From Nonomuraea turcica (GTDB lineage Bacteria > Actinomycetota > Actinomycetes > Streptosporangiales > Streptosporangiaceae): 64,000 nt of DNA. Below, one piece after another: positions 42,312 to 51,791 of the stretch. Under the pieces are notes generated by a model. The model had not been told where the DNA came from. It did not search any database and saw only the letters and a program-made list of their open reading frames with translations. Location of the stretch: contig NZ_JAUZQF010000023.1 in the NCBI RefSeq assembly GCF_030718205.1, positions 62,001-126,000 of the forward strand, in the 5' to 3' direction. A program made the position numbers and the translations under genes. How positions within the stretch are numbered: the stretch's first letter is position 1; each line of letters starts with the position of its first letter.

Positions 42312-42400
42312 ACGGCCGACCGTACCTCACCGGGCGCAGCCGGCTCCGAGGCGGCCGCGCGATGCAGGCGGGCGGGGTTTGGGGGTATGGCCCCCGCGGG

Positions 42401-44542
42401 CTATGTCGTCTTCCTGAAGGTGTCCAGGAACGCCTGCCGCGTGCCGGCCTGGTCGTCCCACTTGAGCTCGGGCAGGTCGAACGTGATCTTGAACGCGGTG
42501 GTGTCGTCGATCGTGACGTACCTGGTCAGCGCGTGCATGGGGACGCCGTTGGCGGTGGTGTAGGTGTACTCCCAGTCGGCCGCCTTCCAGCCGCGGTAGT
42601 CCACTGCCTGCAACTGCACCTGGATGTAGCTCTCCAGGCCGCCGTCGGCCTCCAGCCTGCCGAGCTCGGACAGCCCGCCGTCGGCCTGCGGGGTCGCCTC
42701 CTCCACGAGGAAGCGGATGCCCGAGTCCTTCGGCCCGGTGAACGTCGCCTCGCCGCCCGACGTGGTCAGCTTCCAGTCCTCGGGCACGGCGACGGAGAAG
42801 CCGGCCGGAGTGTGCTCCTTGTAGCCCTCAGGCACGGCCGAGGGGTCGGCCTGCAGCGTCGTGGCGGAGGCGGCGGGCGTGTTCGTGGTGGTGGCCGCGG
42901 GCGTGCTTCCGCCTGACAGGATGACCATCACGGCGCCGATGACGACGGCCACCGCCACCAGCGAGCCGATGATCGTGAGCGGCGTGGGCCGCCCGTCGCG
43001 CATCCAGGGCCCGTCGTCCTCGTCCGTCCTGCGCCTGCTCTTGCCCATGCGCGGCGAGGCGCCCGGCAGTGCGGCCAGGCGGCTGTTGCCGATGTCGTGC
43101 GACAGGTCACGGGATTGCTCGCGCAGGTCGTCGGGGGAGGCCAGCGGCCACGGGGTGGCGCCGGAGTTCGTGGACGAGCGGCTGTCGGTGGTCAGCGGCA
43201 GGATCGGCTGCGGGTGCGGTCCCGACGGGCCGTCCAGGTCGTCGTCGCGATTTCGTCCCGCCATCCGGTGCGGGCCGGTCGAGAATGCCGGGGGTGCCTG
43301 CTGTCCTGGGCCGGTCGAGAATGCCGGGGGTGCCTGCTGTCCTGGGCCGGTCGAGAACGCCTGGGGTGCCTGCTGTCCCGGGCCGGTGGAGAACGCCTGG
43401 GGCGCCTGAGGTCCCGTGCCGAAGGCGCCAGGCAGTTGGTCGGTCCGGTGGCTGCCCGACGGGGTGGAGAGCCCGTCGTACGGCATCGAGTGGCCGCCCG
43501 ACGGGCTGCTCGCCGGGTCGTACGGCACGCGCACCGGCCCTGATGGCGTCTCCACGATCCGCGACGGCATCGGCCCCGACGGCGTGTCGAGCGGCGGAAG
43601 CAGCGCGGCGGGCGTCGGGTCGACCGGGCTGGGCAGCGTCTCCGGCTTGCGTGGACGGGCGGAGCCGTGGGCCCGCAGCACCGCTTCCAGCATCTCCATG
43701 ACCTGTGCGGCCGTCAGCCGCTCCGCGGGGTTCTTGCGGAGCAGGCCCTCGATCACCGGCATCAGCGAGCCGGCCCGCTGCGGCGTGATCGGGTCCTGGG
43801 TGAGCACCTGGCCGAGCACCGCCACCGGGTCGGGCCCTTCGTACGGCGGCCGCCCCTCGACGGCCGCGTACAACGTCGCCCCGAACGACCACAGGTCGGC
43901 CGCCTGGGTGATCGGCTGCGCGGACAACCGCTCCGGCGGGATGTACGCCGGGGACCCCATGAGCAGCCCGGTCTGCGTGATGTTCACATCGCCCTCGATG
44001 GCGGCGATGCCGAAGTCGGTCAGCACGACCCGGTCCTGGGTCAGCAGCACGTTGCCGGGCTTGATGTCGCGGTGCAGGATCCCGGCGGCGTGCGCATGCG
44101 TGAGCGCGTCCAGCACGCGGATGCCGATCTCGGCGGCCTGGATCACGGGGAGCGGGCCGCTCTGGCGTACCGCCTGCTCCAGCGACCACGCCCGGACCAG
44201 CTCCATGACGATCCAGGGACGGCCGTCCTCCTCGACGACGTCGTGCACGGTCACGATGCCCGGGTGCGTCAGGCGCGCGGCCGACCTGGCCTCGCGCAGC
44301 ATGCGCCGGTGCGCCACCTGCTTGCCCGCGTGGTCGAGCCCGTACGGGAGGATCAGCTCCTTGACCGCCACGTCCCGGTCGAGCAGCACGTCATGGGCGT
44401 GCCACACCATGCCCATGCCGCCCCTGCCGACCGGCGACATGAGACGGTAACGTCTGCCGATCAGGCGGCCCTGGCTCTGCGGGGCGCCACTCGGGGCACT
44501 TCCCTCTCCTCCGGGACCGCTCAGCAAGCGGTCGGCTGCCAT
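42401..44542 (-). CDS. Transmembrane Ser/Thr protein kinase
   Basis: A receptor-type kinase of about 713 residues. The kinase domain spans about 28-300: VGRGGMGMVWHA, Lys61 (VAVKEL), GILHRDIKPGN (His157), LTDFGIAAI, and GSPAYIPPER in place of APE. Then a 240-residue Pro/Ser/Gly-rich linker, including four 12-residue repeats (QAPxAFSTGPGQ) and many TPSG motifs that may be phosphorylated. One membrane helix (TIIGSLVAVAVVIGAVMVIL) precedes an extracellular domain (YKEHTPAGFSVAVPEDWKLT, ending FRKTT), which resembles lipoprotein-like ligand domains. The ATG giving MAADRLL has GGGGGCGGG upstream; ATG 44566 would add eight residues. Confidence 0.9.
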   Translation of the reverse strand: MAADRLLSGPGGEGSAPSGAPQSQGRLIGRRYRLMSPVGRGGMGMVWHAHDVLLDRDVAVKELILPYGLDHAGKQVAHRRMLREARSAARLTHPGIVTVHDVVEEDGRPWIVMELVRAWSLEQAVRQSGPLPVIQAAEIGIRVLDALTHAHAAGILHRDIKPGNVLLTQDRVVLTDFGIAAIEGDVNITQTGLLMGSPAYIPPERLSAQPITQAADLWSFGATLYAAVEGRPPYEGPDPVAVLGQVLTQDPITPQRAGSLMPVIEGLLRKNPAERLTAAQVMEMLEAVLRAHGSARPRKPETLPSPVDPTPAALLPPLDTPSGPMPSRIVETPSGPVRVPYDPASSPSGGHSMPYDGLSTPSGSHRTDQLPGAFGTGPQAPQAFSTGPGQQAPQAFSTGPGQQAPPAFSTGPGQQAPPAFSTGPHRMAGRNRDDDLDGPSGPHPQPILPLTTDSRSSTNSGATPWPLASPDDLREQSRDLSHDIGNSRLAALPGASPRMGKSRRRTDEDDGPWMRDGRPTPLTIIGSLVAVAVVIGAVMVILSGGSTPAATTTNTPAASATTLQADPSAVPEGYKEHTPAGFSVAVPEDWKLTTSGGEATFTGPKDSGIRFLVEEATPQADGGLSELGRLEADGGLESYIQVQLQAVDYRGWKAADWEYTYTTANGVPMHALTRYVTIDDTTAFKITFDLPELKWDDQAGTRQAFLDTFRKTT
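43272..43415 (-). repeat. 36-bp in-frame repeat in the kinase linker, four copies
   Basis: Four 36-base units encode QAPxAFSTGPGQ in tandem. The first two on the plus strand are identical; the others differ by several bases. Being a multiple of three, copy number can vary without breaking the frame. Confidence 0.88.
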
Positions 44543-44680
44543 CTTCCCGCCCCCATCTCGCCTCATCCGTCACGTGCGTCTTCACGCTACTTGCAGATTA
44601 TTGAGGTTGGACACGATATCGGCGGGGAATCCGTAATGGAAGCTGATGCCCCTTTACGGCGCTGATGACGTGCAGATATA

Positions 44681-46072
44681 TCACTCATCAAATGGATCAC
44701 TTACTGCGCCGGCCAGGGCCTGCAATGCGCTGGTGAAAGCCTCGGGGGGTGGCTTGACCAGGCCCGCTCCGACTTGGCCCGTTCCAGCGACCCGGCCCGC
44801 GATGCCGGTGTTGACCACCGGCAGCAGGCCCGTCCTGGCCACGAGCGTGACGTCGATGCCGACCGGCGTGCCGCGGAAACCGAGGCCCGGGATCTGGTAG
44901 GCGGGGTGCTCGGCGAGCGTGATCTCGTACATGGAGCGGGTGGCCCGCACCGCGTCGGCCACCTCGCCGCCCACGAACCGCACGATGGCCGGGGAGGCCG
45001 CCATCGCGAACCCGCCCAGCCCCGACGTCTCGGTGATCGTGGAGTCGCCGATGTCGGGATTGGCGTCGCCGGGGCCGTACGAGCCCAGGTAGAGCCCGTC
45101 GGGCACCCCGGCGGGACCGGTGAACCAGCGCCCGCCGAGCCCCGACACCTGGACGCCGAAGTCGGTGCCGTTCCTGGCCATGGCGACGACCATGGTCGAG
45201 CCGGGGATGTCGCGGGCCGCGTCCGTGCTGACCTTGGCCGCGGCCATGCCGGCGTTCAGGAAGAAGTGGTCGTTGCCGTTGATGAAGCGCAGCACCTCCG
45301 CGGCGTGCGCGGGGGCCGCCTCGACCACGGCCGGGGCCAGCTCGCGCAGCAGCAGCGAGGTGGCGGCCCGGTTGCGGTTGTGCAGCTCGTCGCCCATCTG
45401 CAGGGCCTGCGCGATCAGCGAGCGCAGGTCGATCGGGCCGGTCCGCTCCAGCGTCGCGGCCAGCGCGGGGCCGAGCACGGTGTCCATCCAGCGCAGCCGG
45501 TCGAGGACCTCGGGTCCGTACGCGCCGTACCTGAGGACCTTGCCCAGGCCCTCGTTCAGCGAGCAGTAGGCGGTGCCGCCGTGCTCCTCGTCGCGTACCT
45601 CGAACACCCACATCGACGGGCTCACCACGCCCGCCATGGGCCCCACGGCGCCGTGCTCGTGACACGGCCGCAGCGTGATCTCGCCGGCCGCCAGCTTGGC
45701 GGCCGCGTCGTGCTCGTCGCCCGCCAGGCCCTCCAGCAGCATCGCGCCGATCAGCGCGCCGCGCATCGGCCCCGAGGCCCGCTCCCACGTGATCGGCGGC
45801 CCGGCGTGCAGGAAGGTGCCGTCGGCCAGCACCTCCGACGCCCGCCGCACCCCCGCCAGGTACGGTCGCGCGGAGGTGAGCCGGCGCGCGGCCAGCTCGT
45901 TGGCGGTCGGCCTGCGCGGGTCGGCCAGCACCGTGACCAGCGCCTCCGCGGTGCCGGGCAGGGGCGGGCGCCAGTCGACCGGGGTCGTCGGCACGGCCTG
46001 CGCGGTCAGTGCCTCGTCGAGCAGCCCCGCGCCAACCGTGATCACGTTGGACGGGGCGGACAGTGGGCTCAT
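44681..46072 (-). CDS. allG: DUF1116 protein, AllG/YlbE-like (oxamate carbamoyltransferase subunit)
   Basis: A 463-residue DUF1116 protein. Conserved stretches include SAPSNVITVGAGLL, FLHAGPPITWERASGPMRGA, GEITLRPCHEHGAVGPMAGVVSPSM, YCSLNEGLGKVLRYGAYG, MGDELHNRNRAATSLLLREL and FRGTPVGIDVT. The E. coli counterpart YlbE, together with FdrA and YlbF, has been assigned to oxamate carbamoyltransferase (AllFGH), the last step of oxalurate breakdown from allantoin. Here all three homologues are in one coupled operon (this is the last gene; ATGA overlap with FdrA). No carbamate kinase gene is adjacent. Confidence 0.82.
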   Translation of the reverse strand: MSPLSAPSNVITVGAGLLDEALTAQAVPTTPVDWRPPLPGTAEALVTVLADPRRPTANELAARRLTSARPYLAGVRRASEVLADGTFLHAGPPITWERASGPMRGALIGAMLLEGLAGDEHDAAAKLAAGEITLRPCHEHGAVGPMAGVVSPSMWVFEVRDEEHGGTAYCSLNEGLGKVLRYGAYGPEVLDRLRWMDTVLGPALAATLERTGPIDLRSLIAQALQMGDELHNRNRAATSLLLRELAPAVVEAAPAHAAEVLRFINGNDHFFLNAGMAAAKVSTDAARDIPGSTMVVAMARNGTDFGVQVSGLGGRWFTGPAGVPDGLYLGSYGPGDANPDIGDSTITETSGLGGFAMAASPAIVRFVGGEVADAVRATRSMYEITLAEHPAYQIPGLGFRGTPVGIDVTLVARTGLLPVVNTGIAGRVAGTGQVGAGLVKPPPEAFTSALQALAGAVSDPFDE

Positions 46073-47418
46073 ATGAGACTCCTGGCGTGCCGGGCCGCCT
46101 GGGCGTTGGACAGGAACACGGCCGCGCCCGCCGCCCGCAGCGCGGCGGCCTGGCGGTGCAGGTCCTGTGGGTCGCCCAGGGTGCCGACGAGGGCCACCAC
46201 GACGGTGGCGGGGGTATGGGCGATGGCGGGCACGAGGGACGCCGCGGGGTCGGGGTCGGCGCCGTGACCCAGCACGACGTCCATGAGCACCACGTCGGTC
46301 TCCCTGGCCCGGGACAGCGCCTCCACGCGCAGGGTCGGGTCGATCATCGGGTGCGCCCGTCCCCTGGTGTAGGCGTCGTCGCCGTAGTCGACGAAGTCGC
46401 CCTGCCCGGCGAGCGCCGCGGCCTCCAGGCTCAGCGTGCCGCCGGCGTAGACGCCCTTGAGCGTCTTGCCCGAGGTCTCTCGCAGGGCGCCCGGCCAGGA
46501 CGGCCACTCGGGCACGGGTCTTCCGAGGGTGCGCAGCGCCTGCTCCGCCGCCTCCGTGAGATCCGCGGGCAGCAACGCGGACACCACCGGCGTACGCAGC
46601 CCTGCCACGGCCTCCTCCACGAGGCGCGCGACCTCGTGGGCGGGCGGCTTGGAGATCAGCACGATCAGCTCGGTCGCCGGGTCCTCGTCGAGCATGCGCA
46701 GCGCACGCAGCGTCGACAGGCCGCCGACCGCGGCCGACAGGTCCCTGCCGCCCACCCCCAGGATGTGGCTGATGCCCGCGCCCGCCCAGTCCAGGAGCGA
46801 GGTGACCTGCTGGGCGCCGGTGCCCGAGGCGGCCACCACGCCGACGGGGCCGGGGGCGAGGACGTTCGCGAAGCCGAGGCCGACGCCGGCGATCGAGGCG
46901 GTGCCGCAGTCCGGGCCCATCACCAGGACGTCCCGCTGCTCCGCCAGCTCCTTCAGCCGCCGCTCCTGCGCGACGGGCACGCCGTCGCTGAAGATCATGA
47001 CGGGCAGGCCGGCCAGGACGGCGTCGTACGCCTCACAGAACGCGTGCTCGCCCGGCACCGAGACCAGGACCAGATCGGCCGGGCCTCTGGCGGCAGCCGA
47101 GCCGGTGGTCAGCGGCGGCTGCTCGGTCGCGGTCCCAGGACGCTGGAGCGTGGTCAGCTGCCGGTCGGCCTCGGCGACGGCCGCCCGGGTGTCGTGCGCC
47201 CTGACGGCGATCAGCAGGTCGCCGGGACCGGCCTCGGGGACGGTGAAGCCGAGGTCCCTGATGACGGCGACGTTGAGGTCCGTCGCCATGGCGACCATGG
47301 CCGCCTCGACGCCCGGCGTGTCCACCAGCGCCCGGCTGACCCGCATGAGCTGGACCGAGTCGTAGTACGCCCCCTTACGGACCAGCACCACCTCTGCGCT
47401 CACCCCTTCTGGGCTCAC
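46069..47418 (-). CDS. fdrA: FdrA family protein, AllF-like
   Basis: A 449-residue FdrA protein related to the alpha subunit of succinyl-CoA synthetase. Visible are LVRKGAYYDSVQLMRVS at the N-terminus (family hallmark), the nucleotide/phosphate motifs VMGPDCGTASIAGVGLGFAN and VGVVAASGTGAQQVTSLL, and GVGGRDLSAAVGGLSTLRAL. In E. coli FdrA is the AllF subunit of oxamate carbamoyltransferase. GTG start overlapping the stop of the DUF2877 gene (GTGA), and its stop overlaps the DUF1116 start. All three are likely made in fixed ratio. Confidence 0.87.
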   Translation of the reverse strand: MSPEGVSAEVVLVRKGAYYDSVQLMRVSRALVDTPGVEAAMVAMATDLNVAVIRDLGFTVPEAGPGDLLIAVRAHDTRAAVAEADRQLTTLQRPGTATEQPPLTTGSAAARGPADLVLVSVPGEHAFCEAYDAVLAGLPVMIFSDGVPVAQERRLKELAEQRDVLVMGPDCGTASIAGVGLGFANVLAPGPVGVVAASGTGAQQVTSLLDWAGAGISHILGVGGRDLSAAVGGLSTLRALRMLDEDPATELIVLISKPPAHEVARLVEEAVAGLRTPVVSALLPADLTEAAEQALRTLGRPVPEWPSWPGALRETSGKTLKGVYAGGTLSLEAAALAGQGDFVDYGDDAYTRGRAHPMIDPTLRVEALSRARETDVVLMDVVLGHGADPDPAASLVPAIAHTPATVVVALVGTLGDPQDLHRQAAALRAAGAAVFLSNAQAARHARSLI

Positions 47419-48275
47419 CGCTGCCCGCCAAGGGCCAGGACGGCGTGCACGCCGATGGCGACGCCCTGGGCGAGGTCGGCGCCGGAGGTATGGCCTAGAC
47501 GGCGCAGGCGGTTCAGCGCCGGTTCGAGCGCCTGGCCGCCGGTGACGCCGCGCAGCACCGCGAGCACCTCAGGGCTGGCCTCGCCTCTGGCCGCGCAGTG
47601 CAGGAGCGTGGCCGACAGGGGAGTGGTGCGGGTGCGCGCGTCGAACGTGACGGTCGCCCCCAGCCAGTCCGCCAGCCACACCGCGCGCTCCGCCTCCGTG
47701 GCCCTGCCCACGTGCCGCAACGTCACCAGCAGTCCCGCCAGCACGTCGTCACCGCTCGGCGTGAGCCCCGGCCCGAGCCCGATGAGCTGCTCGGCCGCCG
47801 TGACGACCCCCAGCAGCCACCCTTGCGCGCAGGCGGCGGCCAGCGAGGCGACCGCGCCGTTGCCGTACAGGCCGGGCCGCGGCTCGGCGGGTCGCGCCAG
47901 GATCGCGGCGGCGCCGGACAGGCAATCGCGATCAGCCGGCCCCAGCGACGGGGCCGGATCCCACCAGCGGCGCACGCGCAAACTCAGGTGCCCCACGTCG
48001 ATCGCGCGATCACCCACCGACGCCTCGTCACCCACCGTGACATGAGGCAGTGGGCCCGCGAGCAGCGCCGAGTTCGGCAGCCTGGTGGCCTCGCCGGTGA
48101 TGACGGCGATCACCGAAGGCTCCAGATCGGTCCTGACCTCCAGATACACCCCCGCGGGGAAGGCTGCGAGCACGCGGGCGGGGCGGCGCGGCGACTCCAG
48201 GAGCGGGCGTACCGCCGTGCTGGCCGCGCCCGTGACCTGGATGCGGGTACGCCGCGCGTGAGTGCTGACCGTCAC
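47415..48275 (-). CDS. allH: DUF2877 protein, AllH/YlbF-like
   Basis: A 286-residue DUF2877 protein, first gene of the all-type operon. The C-terminal conserved region LIGLGPGLTPSGDDVLAGLL is the family signature, followed by VRLRR-type ends; the N-terminal half has PARVLAAFPAGVYLEV. The homologue YlbF is the third subunit of E. coli oxamate carbamoyltransferase. The GTG giving MTVSTHARR was chosen because GGGAGG lies six bases upstream, a far better site than any before the longer open frame. Divergent from pucR. Confidence 0.82.
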   Translation of the reverse strand: MTVSTHARRTRIQVTGAASTAVRPLLESPRRPARVLAAFPAGVYLEVRTDLEPSVIAVITGEATRLPNSALLAGPLPHVTVGDEASVGDRAIDVGHLSLRVRRWWDPAPSLGPADRDCLSGAAAILARPAEPRPGLYGNGAVASLAAACAQGWLLGVVTAAEQLIGLGPGLTPSGDDVLAGLLVTLRHVGRATEAERAVWLADWLGATVTFDARTRTTPLSATLLHCAARGEASPEVLAVLRGVTGGQALEPALNRLRRLGHTSGADLAQGVAIGVHAVLALGGQR

Positions 48276-48324
48276 CGGACCTCCCAACCGACCTTGGACC
48301 TGACCGTAGAACGGGCGGGGAACC

Positions 48325-48367
48325 CTCCGTACGGAGAAATTTGCCAACAGTCAGCGGGAAGGTTGGC
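48325..48367. promoter_or_regulatory. Candidate PucR operator region
   Basis: In the 130 bases between the divergent all operon and pucR, a perfect 12-bp palindrome CTCCGTACGGAG (48325-48336) is followed by an inverted pair GCCAAC (48343-48348) and GTTGGC (48362-48367). One or both may be the PucR binding site. Not compared with a known consensus. Confidence 0.45.
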
Positions 48368-48405
48368 TCTTCCTGACAGACCGCTTCCCGGGTCACAATC
48401 TCCCC

Positions 48406-50013
48406 ATGGAGCCCCCCGTCCGTCTCGCCAGCACCGGAACGATCATTCATGGCGTGTCCGTGGAAGAGGTGCTGGGCGTGTCCACCCTCGCGGAGGCCAG
48501 GCTCATCGCCGGGGAGAGCGGGCTCGGGCGCATCGTCCAGCGGCTCAACGTCATGGAGGTCCCCGACATCCTGGCCTGGGTCAAACCGCACGAACTGCTG
48601 CTCACCACCGGATATCCGCTTCGCAACACGCCGCAGTCGCTCGGCCGGCTCGTGGCCGACCTCGACGAGCGCGGCCTGGCCGCACTGGCGATCAAGCTCG
48701 GCCGCTACGTCGACGAGCTGCCCGACGAGATGGTCGAGCAGGCCGACCGGCTCGGTTTCCCGCTCATCCTGCTGCCGAACGACGTCGGCTTCGACGACAT
48801 CCTCAACCAGGTGCTGACCGACATACTCAACCGCCAGGCCGCCATGCTGGCCCGCGTCGAGGAGGCGCACCGGGCCATGGTGCAGGTGGTGCTGGCGGGC
48901 GGCGGGCTGGGCGAGGTCACCGCCGAGGTGGCGCAGCTGCTCGACGTGTCGGTCGCGGCCGTGGACGGCGCCGGCCAGGTGCTGGCCACCGCCGGTCCGG
49001 CCGACCACGTCGCGGTGCTGCGCGAGTCGATCTCCCGCGAGGGCCCGCCGACGTCCCCGGCGCGGACGTCGGGGCGCGGCCGGGCGTTCGCCTCGGTGCC
49101 GGTGCTGGCCGGCGGGCACCATCACGGCAGGATCGTCGCCTACAGCCCGTCGGCGGCGATCAGGGACGGCGACGTCGGCATCCTGGAGCGCGCGGCCACC
49201 GTCGCCGCGCTCGTCGTCACCCGGCAGGAGGCGGTCAACGCCGTCGAGAGCAAATACCGCGCCGACTTCCTGCGCGACGTGCTCACCGGCCGGGCCGGCG
49301 GCATCGAGCGGATCACGGCGCGGGCCAGGGCGTTCGGATGGGATCTGGCGCGGCCGGTGACCGTGCTCGTGGCCGAGCTCGACCCCGACGGCGACGAGCG
49401 CAGCGCGCAGGATCGGCTGGTGTCGTGCTGGACGGCGGCCATGAGGCGGCACGACCCGCGGGGGGCGGTGGCCGGGTTCTCGCACGAGGTGGTGGCCGTG
49501 GTCGACGCCTCGATCGATGCCACCCGGGTGGCCAAGGACGCGGCCTCGGCGTTCGCCGACGTGCCGCCCGCGACGTTCTCGACCGGCACGTCCCGGCCCA
49601 GCCCTGGCGCGGAGACGTTGCCGGAGGCGTACTCGCAGGCGCTGAAAGCGGCCAGGGTGGGCCGCCAGCTGCACGGTCCCGGCGCGGTCGCCCACTTCGA
49701 CCAGCTGGGCGTCTACCGGCTGCTGTCTCTGGTCAACGACACCGACGAGCTGCACGCGTTCGTCCGCGAGACGCTCGGGCCCCTGGCCTCCGACGACGAC
49801 GCCGAGAACGCCGACCTGCGGCGCACCCTGCAGGTGCTGCTGGAGACGAACCTCAACGTGGCCGAGACGGCCAGGCGCCTGCACTTCCACTACAACACGC
49901 TGCGCTACCGGATCGGCAAGCTGGAGCGGCTGCTCGGCAACTTCACCGACGACCCGCACCTGCGGCTCAACCTGACCCTGGCCCTGCACGTGCTGCGGAT
50001 GCGGGGCATCTAG
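48406..50013 (+). CDS. pucR: PucR-family transcriptional regulator
   Basis: A 535-residue regulator. The N-terminal PucR domain (about 15-135) starts HGVSVEEVLGVSTLAEARLIAGESGLGRIVQRLNVMEVPD. A GAF-like middle region is followed by a GGDEF-related CdaR/CdhR segment (about 300-420). The C-terminal HTH_30 domain is at about 460-525 (LRRTLQVLLETNLNVAETARRLHFHYNTLRYRIGKLERLL). PucR proteins control purine catabolism and related operons in response to an intermediate. It is placed between the all-type operon and the permease/molybdenum hydroxylase operon, and likely governs both. Confidence 0.93.
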   Translation: MEPPVRLASTGTIIHGVSVEEVLGVSTLAEARLIAGESGLGRIVQRLNVMEVPDILAWVKPHELLLTTGYPLRNTPQSLGRLVADLDERGLAALAIKLGRYVDELPDEMVEQADRLGFPLILLPNDVGFDDILNQVLTDILNRQAAMLARVEEAHRAMVQVVLAGGGLGEVTAEVAQLLDVSVAAVDGAGQVLATAGPADHVAVLRESISREGPPTSPARTSGRGRAFASVPVLAGGHHHGRIVAYSPSAAIRDGDVGILERAATVAALVVTRQEAVNAVESKYRADFLRDVLTGRAGGIERITARARAFGWDLARPVTVLVAELDPDGDERSAQDRLVSCWTAAMRRHDPRGAVAGFSHEVVAVVDASIDATRVAKDAASAFADVPPATFSTGTSRPSPGAETLPEAYSQALKAARVGRQLHGPGAVAHFDQLGVYRLLSLVNDTDELHAFVRETLGPLASDDDAENADLRRTLQVLLETNLNVAETARRLHFHYNTLRYRIGKLERLLGNFTDDPHLRLNLTLALHVLRMRGI

Positions 50014-50024
50014 GCTTGAGTCTC

Positions 50025-50234
50025 GTGGACCTGGACTTCGAACTGCAATCCGACTACATCCCGCTGTGCGACCTGCTGAAGTACTGCGGGATCACCGAGA
50101 CCGGCGGCCTGGCCAAGCAGCTGATCGCCGAGGGCATGGTGCTCGTGGACGGAGAGGTTGAACTCCGCAAAACCGCCAAAATCAGGGCAGGTCAGGTCGT
50201 GAGTGGGGACGGATTCTCGATTCACGTCGCGTAG
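50025..50234 (+). CDS. Small S4-domain RNA-binding protein
   Basis: A 69-residue protein that is nearly all one S4 domain: IPLCDLLKYCGITETGGLAKQLIAEGMVLVDGEVELRKTAKIRAGQVV. It belongs to the YbcJ/YaaA-like group of short S4 proteins that bind structured RNA. The GTG start gives MDLDFELQSDY, which is the usual start of this group (a TTG nine bases upstream is possible). It lies 11 bases after pucR on the same strand but is probably unrelated in function. Confidence 0.88.
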   Translation: MDLDFELQSDYIPLCDLLKYCGITETGGLAKQLIAEGMVLVDGEVELRKTAKIRAGQVVSGDGFSIHVA

Positions 50235-50378
50235 TTCTGGCATGTGCGCGAGGGTTTCACTGGTAGTCGGCGCAGATTTGGCAGATCATGCCCGTGTAGG
50301 AGCGTCCGGACGGGCCTAATGTGCCCGCAACGGAACGTGGCGCCGGCTCAGCGGAAACCAGCACAAAGGGGCCCTCTC

Positions 50379-51791
50379 ATGGTGTGGGGTTGGACCAGAC
50401 ACGGTGACGGCAAACACCTGACGCCTGGAGAGGTGGTCAGACCCGACGAGCGCTTGAGCTGGCCCAGAATGGTGGGCTTCGGCGCGCAGCACGTGATCGC
50501 GATGTTCGGCGCGACCTTCGTCTTCCCGATCGTCATGGGTCTGGACCCCAACGTCGCCGTGATGATGTCGGGCGTCGCGACGATCCTGTTCCTGCTGATC
50601 GTGAAGGGGAAGGTGCCCAGCTACCTGGGCACCAGCGCGTCCTTCGTCGGCGGCGTGTTCGCCATCAGGGCGGCCGCGGGCGGCGACACCGCCGGCGCCG
50701 ACGCGATCGTGACCGGCGCGATCCTGGTCGCCGGGCTCGTGCTGGCGCTGGCCGGGCTCGCCATCCACTTCCTCGGCGTGGAGATCATCCACAAGGTCTT
50801 CCCTCCCGTGGTCACCGGCGCGGTGGTGATGCTGATCGGGTTCGGGCTGGCGTTCGTGGTGGCGGACGTCTACTGGCCGCAGGACCATTGGATCGCGCTC
50901 ATCACCATGATGATCACGTTCCTGGTGATCGTGGTGTTCAAGGGGTTCATCGGGCGGATCGGCGTGCTGATCGGGCTGGTCACCGGGTTCCTGCTGTCGT
51001 GGCTGCTGGACCGGGCGGCCGGGCCGGTCATCTCCGTGCTGCCCGGCCAGAACCTGCGGGACGCGGCCGACAACCCCTGCCCGGTCGAGGGCACGTACTG
51101 TGTGGCCACGGCCTTCCCGCACGACAGGGTGAACTTCGACCAGGTGGCCCAGGCCGAGTGGTTCGGGCTGCCGAACTTCCACGGCCCCGACTTCCGCTTC
51201 TCGGCCGTGCTGCTGGTGCTGCCCGCCGTCATCGCGCTCATCGCGGAGAACATCGGGCACGTCAAGGCCGTGGGTGAGATGACGGGCGCGGACGTGGACC
51301 CGTACGTCGGGCGGGCGGTGGTCGCCGACGGCGTGGCCACGGTGGTCACCAGCGCGGTCGGCGGCTCGCCGACGACGACGTACGCCGAGAACATCGGCGT
51401 CATGGCCGCCACGAGGGTCTACTCGACGGCCGCCTACTACATCGCCGGTGTCATCGCGATCTTCTTCGGGCTGGTCCCCAAGTTCGGCGCGCTGGTCGCG
51501 GCCACGCCGGGCGGCGTGCTCGGCGGCGTCACCGTCATCCTGTACGGGATGATCGGGCTGCTCGGCGCGAAGATCTGGATCGAGAACCGGGTGGACTTCG
51601 CCGACCCGGTCAACATGGTCCCCATCGGCGCGGGCATCATCCTGGCCATCGGGCCCGTCAGCCACTTCATCGCCGGGGAGTTCATCTTGGAGGGCATCGC
51701 CCTCGGCACCATCGTGGTGCTGGGCGGCTACCACCTGCTGCGGGCCATCGCCGGGCGGTCGCTCAAGCCGGCCGGGAGCGAGGCCGGGTGA
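50379..51791 (+). CDS. NCS2-family xanthine/uracil permease
   Basis: A 470-residue membrane protein with about 14 helices of the nucleobase:cation symporter-2 family. Signature sequences are RMVGFGAQHVIAMFGATFVFP, GTSASFVGG, IALIAENIGHVKAVGEMTG (acidic residue of the transport site), and SAVGGSPTTTYAENIGVMAATRV. AAAGGGG precedes the ATG. Its TGA overlaps the next GTG (GTGA), so it is coupled to the molybdenum hydroxylase operon. By context the substrate is most likely a purine such as xanthine, hypoxanthine or urate; uracil is possible. Confidence 0.92.
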   Translation: MVWGWTRHGDGKHLTPGEVVRPDERLSWPRMVGFGAQHVIAMFGATFVFPIVMGLDPNVAVMMSGVATILFLLIVKGKVPSYLGTSASFVGGVFAIRAAAGGDTAGADAIVTGAILVAGLVLALAGLAIHFLGVEIIHKVFPPVVTGAVVMLIGFGLAFVVADVYWPQDHWIALITMMITFLVIVVFKGFIGRIGVLIGLVTGFLLSWLLDRAAGPVISVLPGQNLRDAADNPCPVEGTYCVATAFPHDRVNFDQVAQAEWFGLPNFHGPDFRFSAVLLVLPAVIALIAENIGHVKAVGEMTGADVDPYVGRAVVADGVATVVTSAVGGSPTTTYAENIGVMAATRVYSTAAYYIAGVIAIFFGLVPKFGALVAATPGGVLGGVTVILYGMIGLLGAKIWIENRVDFADPVNMVPIGAGIILAIGPVSHFIAGEFILEGIALGTIVVLGGYHLLRAIAGRSLKPAGSEAG

